From NCBI GenBank assembly GCA_023398375.1, contig JAEWSH010000018.1:62001-126000 (forward strand): a stretch of 64,000 nucleotides of DNA, read 5' to 3'. Positions 14,877 to 24,214 of this stretch are shown piece by piece. The position numbers were made by a program, and so were the translations under genes. How positions within the stretch are numbered: the first letter of the stretch is position 1; each line of letters begins with the position of its first letter. The DNA comes from Bacillota bacterium (lineage in GTDB: Bacteria > Bacillota > Clostridia > Lachnospirales > Lachnospiraceae). The notes under the pieces are model-generated. The model was not told where the DNA came from and did no database searches. It was given only the letters and a program-made list of their open reading frames with translations.

Positions 14877-16499
14877 GTGAAATGGAATATCAGGAAGTGG
14901 ATCAATGATGTCTGGCCGGTATATAAGATAAAATGGAAAAAGGAAAAGGGACTTCAAAAAAAGGCTGCAGTCATATTGGTAAAGTTCTTATGTGTCATGC
15001 TTTTGTGTACTTTGATATCCAGAAGTATGTATGCACATGAATTAGCGCAGGTAACCGTGGAATGTATGCAGGGGAGAAACCTGAACCATACTGTGAAAGC
15101 AGAAGGCAGTGTTGTGAAAAAATCAGAAACAGCAATTCCACTTTTGACAGGAATCAGGATAAAGGAAGTCTATGTGCAGAAGGGAGAACGCATAGAAGAA
15201 GATACACCGTTATTACAGGTCGACATGGATGATCTGAGAAGTCAGATAGATATACAGAAGATGGAAATTGAGAAGATTCAATTAAAGATAAAAGAGCTTC
15301 AATACAATCAGCAGATCGCGGAAGAAAAAAAGACAACGGAAATCGCGAGAGCACAGGAAGACGCGGCTATCAGCAGTACAAATGCAGCAGAACAGGTAAA
15401 TAAAGCGCAGACAGAGATGGAAGAAGCACTTGATTCGCAATCTGCATTGTCCGCACAGGAAACATATGCCGTTCAGACTGTAGCCAATGATAATCAATGG
15501 AAAGACTATTGTACGATGGTAGAGCGATTGAAAAAAGAATTAGATTTATTAAGAGAGAAACGGGATTCGCAATCTGTAAGTGAGAATGAAGTTAATCATG
15601 TAGAAAACGATATGGAACAGAAGAAAGTAGAACTGGAAGCGGCAAAGAAGAACCGGGATGATTATCGGAACAGTGCATTAAGTAAGGCAAGAGAAGAATG
15701 GAAGAAGAAAAAAGAAGAAGCAGATAAAAATGCGCAGACAAAGTCTCAGGATTATAATAACAGCCTGCAGACGCAAAAGACAGACAATTTAAAGGCGGCG
15801 CGAGCACTTGAAGATGCCAATGCGAAAACACAGATGGACAGTAGTATGCAGGTCAATCAGATGGATGAAAAGCTGAAGCAGCAGGCTTTGCAAAAATTTC
15901 TTCTTCTGGAGCAGGAGAATGGAATCGTAACGAGTGGTTTTAAAGGAATCATAACAGAAATCAATGCAGTGTCCGGTGCTGCAATAAATGAAGCGACAAA
16001 CATTGTTGCAGCGAACCTGGAGGAAACCTTGTGTTTTAAGGCTGATATCAATAAAGGACAGAGAAAATATGTTGAAATCGGCAGTCACGTAACGGTACGC
16101 CTGGATGGAATCAAGACCATGTATGATGGGCTTTCTGTCGAATGTATTGATGAGGCTGACAGTAATGGAAACTATAACATTCAGGTAACGATTCCATCAG
16201 AGAGTGTCAGCATTGGAAAGACAGGGACACTGGAAATTGAGGAACAATCTGATCATTATGATACGACTGTGCCGATCGATGCATTGCATATGGAGAACCA
16301 GCAATATTACATTTATGTAGTAAAGAACCGGGATACCGTACTTGGAGAAGAACTATCCGTAGAACGAAGAGACGTAACGGTATTCGATAAAAATGAAAAA
16401 TATGCCGCAATTGATGCGGTAATTACGGAAGAAGAACAAGTAATAACAGATTCAAATAAAGATATCAGAGAGGGAGATATAGTACGTATAGCCGAATGA
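14877..16499 (+). CDS. HlyD/MFP-like membrane adaptor with long coiled coil
   Basis: About 540 residues. A GTG at 14877 is preferred because GGGAGG (14861-14866) is too close to the ATG at 14868. A single membrane segment lies near residues 28-45. It is followed by half of a lipoyl-like hairpin (GIRIKEVYVQKGERIEEDTPLLQVDM), a highly charged coiled coil of about 190 residues, the second half (GFKGIITEINAVSGAAINEAT) and a beta-barrel region. This is the domain order of membrane fusion proteins such as HlyD/MacA. In a Gram-positive cell such adaptors bind MacB-like ABC permeases. Its place between sugar-importer permeases and a MacB-core-like protein is unusual and suggests a shared envelope complex. 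Confidence 0.8.
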   Translation: MKWNIRKWINDVWPVYKIKWKKEKGLQKKAAVILVKFLCVMLLCTLISRSMYAHELAQVTVECMQGRNLNHTVKAEGSVVKKSETAIPLLTGIRIKEVYVQKGERIEEDTPLLQVDMDDLRSQIDIQKMEIEKIQLKIKELQYNQQIAEEKKTTEIARAQEDAAISSTNAAEQVNKAQTEMEEALDSQSALSAQETYAVQTVANDNQWKDYCTMVERLKKELDLLREKRDSQSVSENEVNHVENDMEQKKVELEAAKKNRDDYRNSALSKAREEWKKKKEEADKNAQTKSQDYNNSLQTQKTDNLKAARALEDANAKTQMDSSMQVNQMDEKLKQQALQKFLLLEQENGIVTSGFKGIITEINAVSGAAINEATNIVAANLEETLCFKADINKGQRKYVEIGSHVTVRLDGIKTMYDGLSVECIDEADSNGNYNIQVTIPSESVSIGKTGTLEIEEQSDHYDTTVPIDALHMENQQYYIYVVKNRDTVLGEELSVERRDVTVFDKNEKYAAIDAVITEEEQVITDSNKDIREGDIVRIAE

Positions 16500-17293
16500 T
16501 AAAAAAAATTTTAAAAGTTTTTATGATAATGGCAGGCATTTATTGTGTCATATATGGAATGTTTTCATTTAAGGAAGCAAATAAAGCGATGAAGTCGTAT
16601 GGGCAAAGTTATCTATTGACTCTGAATAAAGAAACAATATGTCCAATCGAATGGGAGTGGCAATCTACTCAGGAACAAGGGATAAATATTGCGTTCTTTT
16701 CAGAAGATCAGAATGCGGACATTCGAAATGGGGAACTGAACCGAACCAGTAAATCTCTGCAAGTTATCGTATCAGGAAATACCACATTGTTATTTCCTAA
16801 TCAATATCCACTAGAACCCGGAGATGAGGAAGGCTGCCTGATCAGTGGAGAAACAGCAAAAGAGCTGTTTGGAGACACCCGCGTAGTTGGCAATAAAATT
16901 CAATATCAGGAGAAGACGTATGTGATCAGGAGTATTATACATCAATCCATTCCGCTATTTGTAAGGCAGGTAACCGGAGCAGAAAAAAGTGAAATGAAGT
17001 ATGAACAGGTCATAGTAAAAAATATAACAAAAATGTCAAAAATGAAAACAATTCAGATACTTGCGAATTTGTATCAATTGGAAGGAAGAGTAAGTCCATT
17101 GTATTGGAATGGTATCCATGGAAAAGAAAAATCATTGTCGGATTGGTACGATACCATTATGTATTTTATTATCAAACAGAATAACTGCGTGGAGATCGTA
17201 TATTTATGCCAAATAAATAAAATCTTAGTGAGCATGGCTTTGTTCTGCCTCTCTTTTGTTTTATTAATAGGCGGCAGGCGGATCACAACATAG
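16496..17293 (+). CDS. MacB core-domain-like membrane protein without FtsX part
   Basis: 265 residues, overlapping the adaptor gene by four bases (ATGA). The N-terminal membrane segment (MIKKILKVFMIMAGIYCVIY) is followed by an extracellular domain of about 200 residues and a C-terminal membrane segment (ILVSMALFCLSFVLLIGG). The middle contains GCLISGETAKELFGDTRVVG and IQYQEKTYVIRSII, which resemble the MacB/FtsX periplasmic core (a sequence pattern of ELFG...VG..I...Y.V.GI). The multi-helix FtsX permease domain is absent. It could be a partner of the HlyD-like adaptor that replaces a full MacB permease. Family assignment is moderate; function is unknown. It is the last gene of the operon, before a strong terminator. 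Confidence 0.65.
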   Translation: MIKKILKVFMIMAGIYCVIYGMFSFKEANKAMKSYGQSYLLTLNKETICPIEWEWQSTQEQGINIAFFSEDQNADIRNGELNRTSKSLQVIVSGNTTLLFPNQYPLEPGDEEGCLISGETAKELFGDTRVVGNKIQYQEKTYVIRSIIHQSIPLFVRQVTGAEKSEMKYEQVIVKNITKMSKMKTIQILANLYQLEGRVSPLYWNGIHGKEKSLSDWYDTIMYFIIKQNNCVEIVYLCQINKILVSMALFCLSFVLLIGGRRITT

Positions 17294-17322
17294 TTCACTC
17301 GTAACATGCTCCCGCTTGAATG

Positions 17323-17358
17323 ATAAAGAAGATAAAAAATAATCTTCTTTATTTTTTT
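17323..17358 (+). terminator. Terminator of the 10479-17293 operon
   Basis: ATAAAGAAGAT (17323-17333) and ATCTTCTTTAT (17342-17352) form an 11-bp perfect stem followed by a run of T to 17358. Confidence 0.85.
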
Positions 17359-17411
17359 GCGCAGATAACGAAAGAAAATCGCAAAGCGTGTTTCTATTTA
17401 TTGTTTATAAA
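17359..17411 (+). repeat. Fragment of dispersed structured repeat (3' part)
   Basis: GATAAC...GAAA-TCGCAAAGCGTGTTTC matches the 3' half of the element at 48204 (GATAACTTGAGAAACTCGCAAAGCGTGTTTC). The 16-base CGCAAAGCGTGTTTC core is identical apart from flanking differences. The 5' half (the GCCAAATACAAG hairpin) is not present here. Confidence 0.45.
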
Positions 17412-17516
17412 CAAAGGCATAAGAGGGCAGATCAGAATTAAATTGATATATAGAAACATTGACGATACAATAACTATGATGCACAAAATATTGTTCCTAT
17501 GGAGAATGAGAAAATT

Positions 17517-19346
17517 ATGTTATTAAAAAAGAAAAGCATTTGGCATAAAACGAGTCTGAAGAGAAGATTATTATATGCATTTTTAGTTACTTCCGTGATA
17601 CCGATCATCATATCAAGTTTCTTGTCTTATTATAACAGTTCAAAGATTGTCAAAGAGAACATGGATGAATTGACTTCCATAAATTTGCAGCAGACAAGTG
17701 ACAGCTTGGGAATCTGGCTGGAATCTTATGAAGATTTGCTTTATCAGATTTATACAGATGATGATATTATTGCGCAAGTGGATAAATTAAATGCTGGAGT
17801 TGATGTTGAAGTCACGGTAAATCAATTGCGGAGAACATTGAGAGGATTACTCAATACAAAAGATTATTTACGTTCCATTACTATTTTTACAGAAAATGGA
17901 ACGATCGTTACCTATAATCAGATTTCAGCAGTCAGCACACAGGATGTCCTGCTTAAGAATTTTAGCCTGTCAAAGGATGAGTTATACCATGAGGTCTCAG
18001 CAGACAATGCAACCCATGTGTTTGGAACAGAATATGCGGCAACATTTGCATCAGAAGATTATTATCTTTTTCATCTTGCCCACCGCATGATCAATTATAA
18101 AAAACTTCACCAAAGATATGCAGTCGTAGTCATCAGTGTGGATGAAAAACTGTTGGAAGAAGTGTGTCAAAATAAAGAGCGCATAAATAATTATTCGATC
18201 GACAATGCTAATTTTATTGTGGATGATGATGGGTTTATTGTTGCATTTCCAGAGGAAAGACAGATAGGAAAACAACTTGGAACAAAGGGGAAAACTGAAG
18301 AAGAGATTATCAATATCTATAAAAGTTTTGTTGATAGTACCGGTATTTTTGATAAAAAATGTAATTCTGTATTTGTAACACATGATGATAAATTGAATTG
18401 GAATATAGTCAATGTGTCAAGCAGGAATGAAGTTATCGAAAAGATGCAAATACAGCGTAATATTTTAACATTGTCAACATTAGTATCGCTTGGCATTGTT
18501 ATCTGCATCATAATTTTTTTAACGGGACAGTTGACAGGATCTATCGGAAAAGTGGTATTGGCGATGGAGATGGCAGGAAAGGGAGATTTATCGGTACGTA
18601 TCGATACAAACGAGAAAATGCCGGTCGAAGTAGAACGTATTGCAACACAGTTCAATACCACATTGGGTAAATTGAAAGAAGCAAATGAAAAAGAAAAGGA
18701 AGCCGGGGAAAAACAAAAGAATGCAGAAATCAGAGCGTTGGAAGCGCAGATCAATCCGCATTTTTTATATAATACATTAGATACGATCAACTGGATGGCA
18801 ATCGATAAAGATGATTTTCAAATCAGCAATGCCATTGCTTCCCTGGCAAATATATTACGTTACGCAATTGATAATAGTAATGGCATAGTCAAAGTGAGAA
18901 ATGAGGTAGAATGGTTAAAGAATTATATTTTCCTGCAACAAACAAGGCTGAAGAATACCTTTCAGTGCGATATTCATGTGGAACCTGAAATATATGAATT
19001 GAATATCCACAAATTATTATTACAGCCATTTATAGAAAATTCCATCTTACATGGTTTTGAAGGTGTAAAAAGAACACATTTACTGGCAATTCATATGCGT
19101 CAAACAGATGATAATATTGAAATTATGATTCATGACAATGGGAAAGGAATAGAGGCAGCCATTGTCGAGGAAATCAATAAAGGAATCTTTAACCGAAAAA
19201 ATGAAAAGAGCCATATTGGTATGGAAAATGCAATAACAAGAATTCATATGTATTATGGAAACGCAGCTGAAGTATCGATCCATAGTGTTGAAGGAGAAGG
19301 TACGGAAGTGATTATGAAACTGCCTAAAGAGGCAGGAGATCAATAA
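17517..19346 (+). CDS. YesM/LytS-type sensor histidine kinase
   Basis: About 609 residues from the ATG at 17517; a start six codons upstream (17499) lacks a ribosome binding site. Layout: cytoplasmic basic start, membrane segment 1 (LLYAFLVTSVIPIIISSFLS), extracellular Cache-like sensor of about 270 residues, membrane segment 2 (about residues 317-339), HAMP linker, His_kinase domain with EAQINPHFLYNTLDTIN (phospho-acceptor His), and an HATPase domain (LLLQPFIENSILHGF, then HDNGKGI). This is the standard pattern for kinases that control sugar ABC operons in Clostridia. The YesN-type regulator follows 35 bases downstream, and an ABC importer with a GH31 enzyme comes after. It likely senses the oligosaccharide directly or a liganded binding protein. 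Confidence 0.92.
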   Translation: MLLKKKSIWHKTSLKRRLLYAFLVTSVIPIIISSFLSYYNSSKIVKENMDELTSINLQQTSDSLGIWLESYEDLLYQIYTDDDIIAQVDKLNAGVDVEVTVNQLRRTLRGLLNTKDYLRSITIFTENGTIVTYNQISAVSTQDVLLKNFSLSKDELYHEVSADNATHVFGTEYAATFASEDYYLFHLAHRMINYKKLHQRYAVVVISVDEKLLEEVCQNKERINNYSIDNANFIVDDDGFIVAFPEERQIGKQLGTKGKTEEEIINIYKSFVDSTGIFDKKCNSVFVTHDDKLNWNIVNVSSRNEVIEKMQIQRNILTLSTLVSLGIVICIIIFLTGQLTGSIGKVVLAMEMAGKGDLSVRIDTNEKMPVEVERIATQFNTTLGKLKEANEKEKEAGEKQKNAEIRALEAQINPHFLYNTLDTINWMAIDKDDFQISNAIASLANILRYAIDNSNGIVKVRNEVEWLKNYIFLQQTRLKNTFQCDIHVEPEIYELNIHKLLLQPFIENSILHGFEGVKRTHLLAIHMRQTDDNIEIMIHDNGKGIEAAIVEEINKGIFNRKNEKSHIGMENAITRIHMYYGNAAEVSIHSVEGEGTEVIMKLPKEAGDQ

Positions 19347-19381
19347 CGGGGGCACGGTCAAAGCGGCAGAAGGGTGTAACA

Positions 19382-20923
19382 ATGAGAATAGTAATTGTAG
19401 AAGACGAAATAAGGATTCGTGAGGGAATCCGTAAATTGATCTATAAAATGTTTGAAGATTATGAAATCGTAGGAGAGGCTGAAAATGGAGAAGAGGGATT
19501 CACACTGATTATGCAGACAAAGCCGGATTTGGTCATTACAGATATTAAAATGCCTATTATGGATGGACTTGAGATGCTGACCCAAATATACCAGAGGGGG
19601 TGTGCAACAAAGGCAATCGTTCTGAGTGCCTATTCGGAATTTGCTTATGCACAGCAGGCTATCAAATTAGGAGTGAGCGAATATTTGTTAAAGCCTATTG
19701 TAGTAGGAGATTTTGTCCAGTCCATAAAAACAATTGAAAAGCAATGGACAGAAGAAAAAAATAAAAATCCACAAATACTAGGAAGCATGGAAAATATATT
19801 GTTTGGTATCATATATGGAGGATTGCAGCCGAGTGAAGAGTTATATCAATTTATTCATCATAAATATGGTTTTAAAAGCAATTCTATGTTCAGTGAAGTA
19901 AATATTTATCTGGGCAAGTTATATGATGAGAAACAGAAAAAAGTAAAAAGAGAGTTGAAAGCGCTTTTTGATGATAAAAAAGAGTTACAATATGCAATTG
20001 TGGAGATACCAGCAGAAAAAACAATAGTAGTGATTCTTTACGGATACAGGGACGCACATGAAATAGAAAGGTGGTTTCAAAATTGTCTGTTGCAGGGGAA
20101 GAATGTGAAATTCAGGGAAAACAGTATTAGTTATGGGTGGATCAATATAAATGGAGTGGAACATTTAAAAGCAGAAAGTCATATGTTAGCAAAATATATG
20201 GAGTGGAATATTTCTCTGGGAGAAGCAATCATGATATCTTATCCGAAGATTCTACAGGTGCAGACGTTGCCCTGTACGTATCCGATCGAAATTGAAAATA
20301 AAATGAAAATTGCTATGTGTGCCTATGATTTGAATGAGGTCGCGGTCTGTATACAAAAATTCGAAAATTTTTTTACGAACGGACAAGTATATGCACCAAA
20401 AGAAATCAAAGAATCTTATGTCAGATTTCTATGGTCACTGATCAATATAGCAAAAGAAATTGGTGCATTGGACTATAAAAATTTTGAACAGCAAAAAATT
20501 ATCGAAATGATCATGAATGCGATCAATCACGAGGAATTAAGAAGCGTTTGTGGGAACGTATACAAAAGTATAACCAGCAGAGAAAATAAAGAATGTGAAT
20601 CGGCGACCCTAACAGTAAAAAGAGCTGAAAGTATGATTCGGGAGTTCTATAATACAGGAATCACTTTAGATGAAATTGCATTGAAACTAAATATTACTCC
20701 GGAGTATCTAGGATCACAATTCCGGAAAGAAATAGGAGTCAATTTTAGTGCGTACATAAAAGAAATCCGTGTCAAAAAAGCAAAGGAATTACTGATTGGC
20801 AGTCAGATGAAATTATATGAAATAGCAGAAAAAGTAGGATATGCAGATGCTAAATATTTTAGCAGGGTATTTAAAGAAACCACAGGACAGCTTCCGGCAG
20901 ACTATAGAAGAACAAATAAATGA
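19382..20923 (+). CDS. YesN-type response regulator (receiver + AraC HTH)
   Basis: 513 residues. An N-terminal receiver domain (acidic VEDE, phospho-acceptor Asp54 in VITDIKMP, Lys in LLKPIVVG) is followed by a central linker of about 270 residues. A C-terminal AraC-type double helix-turn-helix follows, with ITLDEIALKLNITPEYLGSQ and LYEIAEKVGYADAKYFSRVF. It is the partner of the kinase at 17517. AAGGGTG precedes the ATG by about four bases. It most likely activates the binding protein gene that starts 101 bases after its stop codon. The intermediate domain is long, as is usual for YesN-type regulators in Lachnospiraceae. Confidence 0.92.
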   Translation: MRIVIVEDEIRIREGIRKLIYKMFEDYEIVGEAENGEEGFTLIMQTKPDLVITDIKMPIMDGLEMLTQIYQRGCATKAIVLSAYSEFAYAQQAIKLGVSEYLLKPIVVGDFVQSIKTIEKQWTEEKNKNPQILGSMENILFGIIYGGLQPSEELYQFIHHKYGFKSNSMFSEVNIYLGKLYDEKQKKVKRELKALFDDKKELQYAIVEIPAEKTIVVILYGYRDAHEIERWFQNCLLQGKNVKFRENSISYGWININGVEHLKAESHMLAKYMEWNISLGEAIMISYPKILQVQTLPCTYPIEIENKMKIAMCAYDLNEVAVCIQKFENFFTNGQVYAPKEIKESYVRFLWSLINIAKEIGALDYKNFEQQKIIEMIMNAINHEELRSVCGNVYKSITSRENKECESATLTVKRAESMIREFYNTGITLDEIALKLNITPEYLGSQFRKEIGVNFSAYIKEIRVKKAKELLIGSQMKLYEIAEKVGYADAKYFSRVFKETTGQLPADYRRTNK

Positions 20924-21024
20924 CTTTAGATTATTCATCCTTTTTAAGATTTGTGTCATTTCATTTTCATAGAAAAATAAGTATGCTGTATGTAGTTACA
21001 AAACAATATAAAAGGAGGAACAAA

Positions 21025-22308
21025 ATGAAAAGGGTATTAGCAACACTTATGGTAACTGTAATGACAGCAACACTATTGGCGGGCTGTGGTTCTAAAACTG
21101 CGACAGAAACCGGAGCCAAAACAGAAGAAGCAACGGTAGATACAAAAACGGAAGAAAGTACAACTGCAGATGCAGCTTCGGCAGATGCATCGGGGGATGT
21201 AACAATTTGGTACTATTGGGAAACAGAAGGTCATCAAAAGGCGCTAGACCATATTATCCAGGAATATAATAAGTCTCAGGATAAGATCAAAGTAGAAGCA
21301 AAATATGTTCCATTTGCAGATTTTAAGAAACAATTATCAATTGGGGCATCAGCGGATGAGCTGCCGGATCTTGTTATACTCGATAATCCAGATCATGCAT
21401 CTTATGCAGCAATGGGGATCTTTGCGGATATAACAGATAAGTTCGATGTAAGTAATTATTTTGAAGGACCTGTTAATTCCTGTACACTGGACGGAAAATT
21501 ATATGGAGTTCCATTCGGCAGTAACTGTCTGTGTCTATTTTACAATAAAGACATGTTAGATGCAGCGGGATGTCAAGTTCCAACAACATGGGATGAATTA
21601 CAGGAAACAGCTAAAAAATGCACAACAGATTCTGTGTCTGGTTTTGCATTCTGTAGCTTACAGAATGAAGAAGGAACATTCAATTTCCTGCCATGGGTTT
21701 GGTCAGCAGGCGCTACTTCCTATGAAATCAATTCAGAGGGTGGAATGAAAGCGTTAAATTTTGTAAAGAACCTGGTCGATTCAGGTGCTATGACAAAAGA
21801 AGCAATCAACTGGACGCAAGGAGACACCATGAATCAATTCATTTCCGGCAACCTAGCTATGATGATCAATGGTACTTGGCAGGTCCCGACAATGCGTGAA
21901 GAGGTACCTGAGTTAAACTGGGATGTAGCAATGATTCCTCAGGATAAGCAACAGGCTTCCGGACTTGGGGGAGAAAATTATGCAGTGATAGCAGGTGGAA
22001 ATGAGGAAGCAGCGGTTGCGTTTTTAAAATATGCGACCAGTGATGAAACATGTCTCTATATGATGAATGCAATGGGCTATATCTCGGCAAACAAGACTTT
22101 AGCAGCAGGACAGTTCGGTGATGATGCAGTTTATCGGATGTTTGTTGATGAAATGGCATTTGCAAATGCCAGAGGTCCATTACCGGAATGGCCGGATGTT
22201 TCTGATGCGATTTCCCTGGCATTTAACGAAGTGATCACAGGTCAGAGCACACCGGAGGATGCTGCGTCTAAAGCACAGACAACAATTGATTCTATTATTG
22301 GACAATAA
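21025..22308 (+). CDS. Extracellular sugar-binding lipoprotein (ABC importer)
   Basis: 427 residues; the start at 21025 has AAAGGAGG upstream, and the longer upstream frame is rejected. The signal peptide ends in the lipobox LLAGC. An acidic Thr-rich linker follows. The mature domain is a family 1 solute-binding protein: DVTIWYYWETEGHQKALDHI, the LPDLVILDNPDHASYAAMG segment, the FYNKDMLDAAG helix start, and the FISGNLAMMINGTWQVP segment late in the domain. It captures an oligosaccharide outside the cell and passes it to the permeases at 22445 and 23347. The downstream GH31 enzyme suggests alpha-linked glucose or xylose residues. Two strong hairpins follow the gene. Confidence 0.92.
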   Translation: MKRVLATLMVTVMTATLLAGCGSKTATETGAKTEEATVDTKTEESTTADAASADASGDVTIWYYWETEGHQKALDHIIQEYNKSQDKIKVEAKYVPFADFKKQLSIGASADELPDLVILDNPDHASYAAMGIFADITDKFDVSNYFEGPVNSCTLDGKLYGVPFGSNCLCLFYNKDMLDAAGCQVPTTWDELQETAKKCTTDSVSGFAFCSLQNEEGTFNFLPWVWSAGATSYEINSEGGMKALNFVKNLVDSGAMTKEAINWTQGDTMNQFISGNLAMMINGTWQVPTMREEVPELNWDVAMIPQDKQQASGLGGENYAVIAGGNEEAAVAFLKYATSDETCLYMMNAMGYISANKTLAAGQFGDDAVYRMFVDEMAFANARGPLPEWPDVSDAISLAFNEVITGQSTPEDAASKAQTTIDSIIGQ

Positions 22309-22344
22309 GAACTAATCTGAATTACATAAATAGAAAACGGTAGA

Positions 22345-22417
22345 AACAAGATGAATAGGCATGCCGCTTCACTTGTTATGAAAGAAAGGGGACAGGAATA
22401 TATGGATACCTGTTCCC
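22345..22417 (+). other. Two stem-loops between binding-protein and permease genes
   Basis: Stem 1: AACAAG-TGAA pairs with TTCA-CTTGTT (22345-22377, one bulged A), with GGCATGCC in the loop. Stem 2: GGGGACAGG (22388-22396) pairs with CCTGTTCCC (22409-22417, one wobble). There is no long T-run, so these more likely protect the binding-protein mRNA end or attenuate readthrough to the permeases. Confidence 0.65.
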
Positions 22418-22444
22418 TAAGTTTTACTATTTGGAGGAGCAGCT

Positions 22445-23347
22445 ATGAAAAAAATGAAGAAATTCTTCCGATATGATAATGTTGGATATTTATTCGTACT
22501 TCCGGCATTTATATATATGATATATTTTGTCGGATACCCGATCATAAGTAATGTTATTTTGAGTTTACAAGATGTTACATTAAAAACGTTAAAAGCAGAA
22601 ACAAAAGTATTTGTTGGTTTTCAGAATTACATAGAACTTTTTAAGCAAGATAATATTTTGACGATTTCTTTATGGAACACGTTAGTTTTTACGGTAGCGT
22701 GTCTGGTATTTCAATTTATAATCGGATTTGCGCTGGCAATGTTATTCAATAAGAAATTTTCAATTGCAAAACCAGTCAGAGGGTTGCTCATGATGCCATG
22801 GATGATTCCAATTACGGTAACTGGATTAATATTTAAATTTATGTTTGGTACCGACGTTGGAATCGTTAATTATTTTCTTAGATTATTTGGTTTTATTACC
22901 GAAAATATCGATTGGCTCACAAATCCGAGAACCGCAATGATAGCGGTTATTATTGCGAATATTTGGATAGGAATCCCATTTAATATGATATTGATATCGA
23001 CCGGTTTAACAACGATTCCGGGAGAATTATACGAAAGTGCTTCCATTGATGGCGCCAATAAATGGCAATCATTTATTAAAATTACGCTTCCTTTATTAAA
23101 ACCTACCATTGAATCTGTTCTGATTTTAGGATTTATTTATACATTTAAAGTGTACGATTTGATCTATGTTATGACAAGCGGCGGACCGGTCAATTCTACA
23201 CAGGTACTATCCACATATTCCTATAAATTGTCGTTTGAACTATTTAAATATAGTAAAGGGGCAGCGGTTGCAAATATACTATTTGTGATTCTATTCTTTA
23301 TTAGCCTTGTCTATTTGAAATTTGTATATACAGAGGAGGAATCATAA
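22445..23347 (+). CDS. Sugar ABC importer permease, MalF/UgpA type
   Basis: 300 residues with six predicted membrane segments and a GGAGG site upstream. The EAA loop ESASIDGANKWQSFIKITLP shows the conserved motif used to dock the ATPase. The family ending is present (YVMTSGGPVNSTQVLSTYSY is typical of this permease type). It forms the importer channel with the permease at 23347, whose start overlaps the stop by one base (TAATG). Family function is well established; substrate is inferred from the neighbouring GH31 gene. Confidence 0.92.
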   Translation: MKKMKKFFRYDNVGYLFVLPAFIYMIYFVGYPIISNVILSLQDVTLKTLKAETKVFVGFQNYIELFKQDNILTISLWNTLVFTVACLVFQFIIGFALAMLFNKKFSIAKPVRGLLMMPWMIPITVTGLIFKFMFGTDVGIVNYFLRLFGFITENIDWLTNPRTAMIAVIIANIWIGIPFNMILISTGLTTIPGELYESASIDGANKWQSFIKITLPLLKPTIESVLILGFIYTFKVYDLIYVMTSGGPVNSTQVLSTYSYKLSFELFKYSKGAAVANILFVILFFISLVYLKFVYTEEES

Positions 23348-24195
23348 TGGATGGCGATAAAAAATTAACGATGAAAAAAAATATGCTATATTGTCTGCTG
23401 GCATTGATTGTATTTTGTATTTTATTGTTCCCTATTTATTGGATTTTGGTAACTTCTCTAAAAACAGAAAAAGAGATATTTCAAATACCACCAACGTTCT
23501 GGCCAAAGATATTGAATACGCTTTCTTATAGTGTTCAATTGCAGAACGGAGACTTCAATATGTTCCGTTCCTTTGGAAACAGTCTGCTCATATCAGCTTG
23601 TGCAATGGTAATTTCAGTGGTCCTTGCAGTCCCGGCATCTTACGGAATAGCAAAATATAATTTTAAAGGGAAGAAATTCATCATATTAGGGTTTTTAGTG
23701 ACACAGATGCTCCCGGTATCCGTACTGTTAACGCCATTGTTCATTATGTTTAAGAATATGCATATTTATAATACTTTCTGGGCTACCATTTTTGCAGATG
23801 CTACCATAGGAATTCCGTTTTCTGTATTAATTTTAAAAAATTATTTTGCTTCTATTCCAAAAGAATTGGAAGAAGCAGCATATATTGACGGATGCACAAG
23901 ATTTTCAGCATTTATCAGAGTATTAATACCCATTGCAAAACAAGGCGTTGTGGTATGCGGTATTTTCTCATTTTTATATGCATGGGGAGATCTTGCTTAC
24001 GGAATGACTTTTATTATGGATCAGGAAAAACGCCCAATTACAGCAGGTATCTTTAACTTTATGGGACAATACGGAACAAAGTGGAGCTATTTGACAGCAT
24101 TTGCGGTTGTTACTATTATTCCGGTTGCTTTCATTTTTATATTTATGCAAAAATACATTATTACAGGTATGACGAGTGGTGCAGTAAAAGGATAA
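23347..24195 (+). CDS. Sugar ABC importer permease, MalG/UgpE type
   Basis: 282 residues, six membrane segments. The EAA loop EEAAYIDGCTRFSAFIRVLI has Cys in place of the usual Ala/Gly after Asp-Gly. It ends with the typical MTSGAVKG C-terminus. The start shares a TAATG junction with the upstream permease, indicating coupled translation. The GH31 enzyme begins 20 bases after the stop, so it is in the same operon. Confidence 0.92.
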   Translation: MDGDKKLTMKKNMLYCLLALIVFCILLFPIYWILVTSLKTEKEIFQIPPTFWPKILNTLSYSVQLQNGDFNMFRSFGNSLLISACAMVISVVLAVPASYGIAKYNFKGKKFIILGFLVTQMLPVSVLLTPLFIMFKNMHIYNTFWATIFADATIGIPFSVLILKNYFASIPKELEEAAYIDGCTRFSAFIRVLIPIAKQGVVVCGIFSFLYAWGDLAYGMTFIMDQEKRPITAGIFNFMGQYGTKWSYLTAFAVVTIIPVAFIFIFMQKYIITGMTSGAVKG

Positions 24196-24214
24196 AAAGC
24201 GAGGAGGGTGTACG

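Noticed and set aside
10563..16410. Several minus-strand open frames of 60-140 codons opposite the cassette genes (e.g. 10563-10937, 12434-12865, 15592-15831)
   Set aside because: They lie entirely over well-supported plus-strand genes, lack ribosome binding sites and read as low-complexity shadows of the sense codons.
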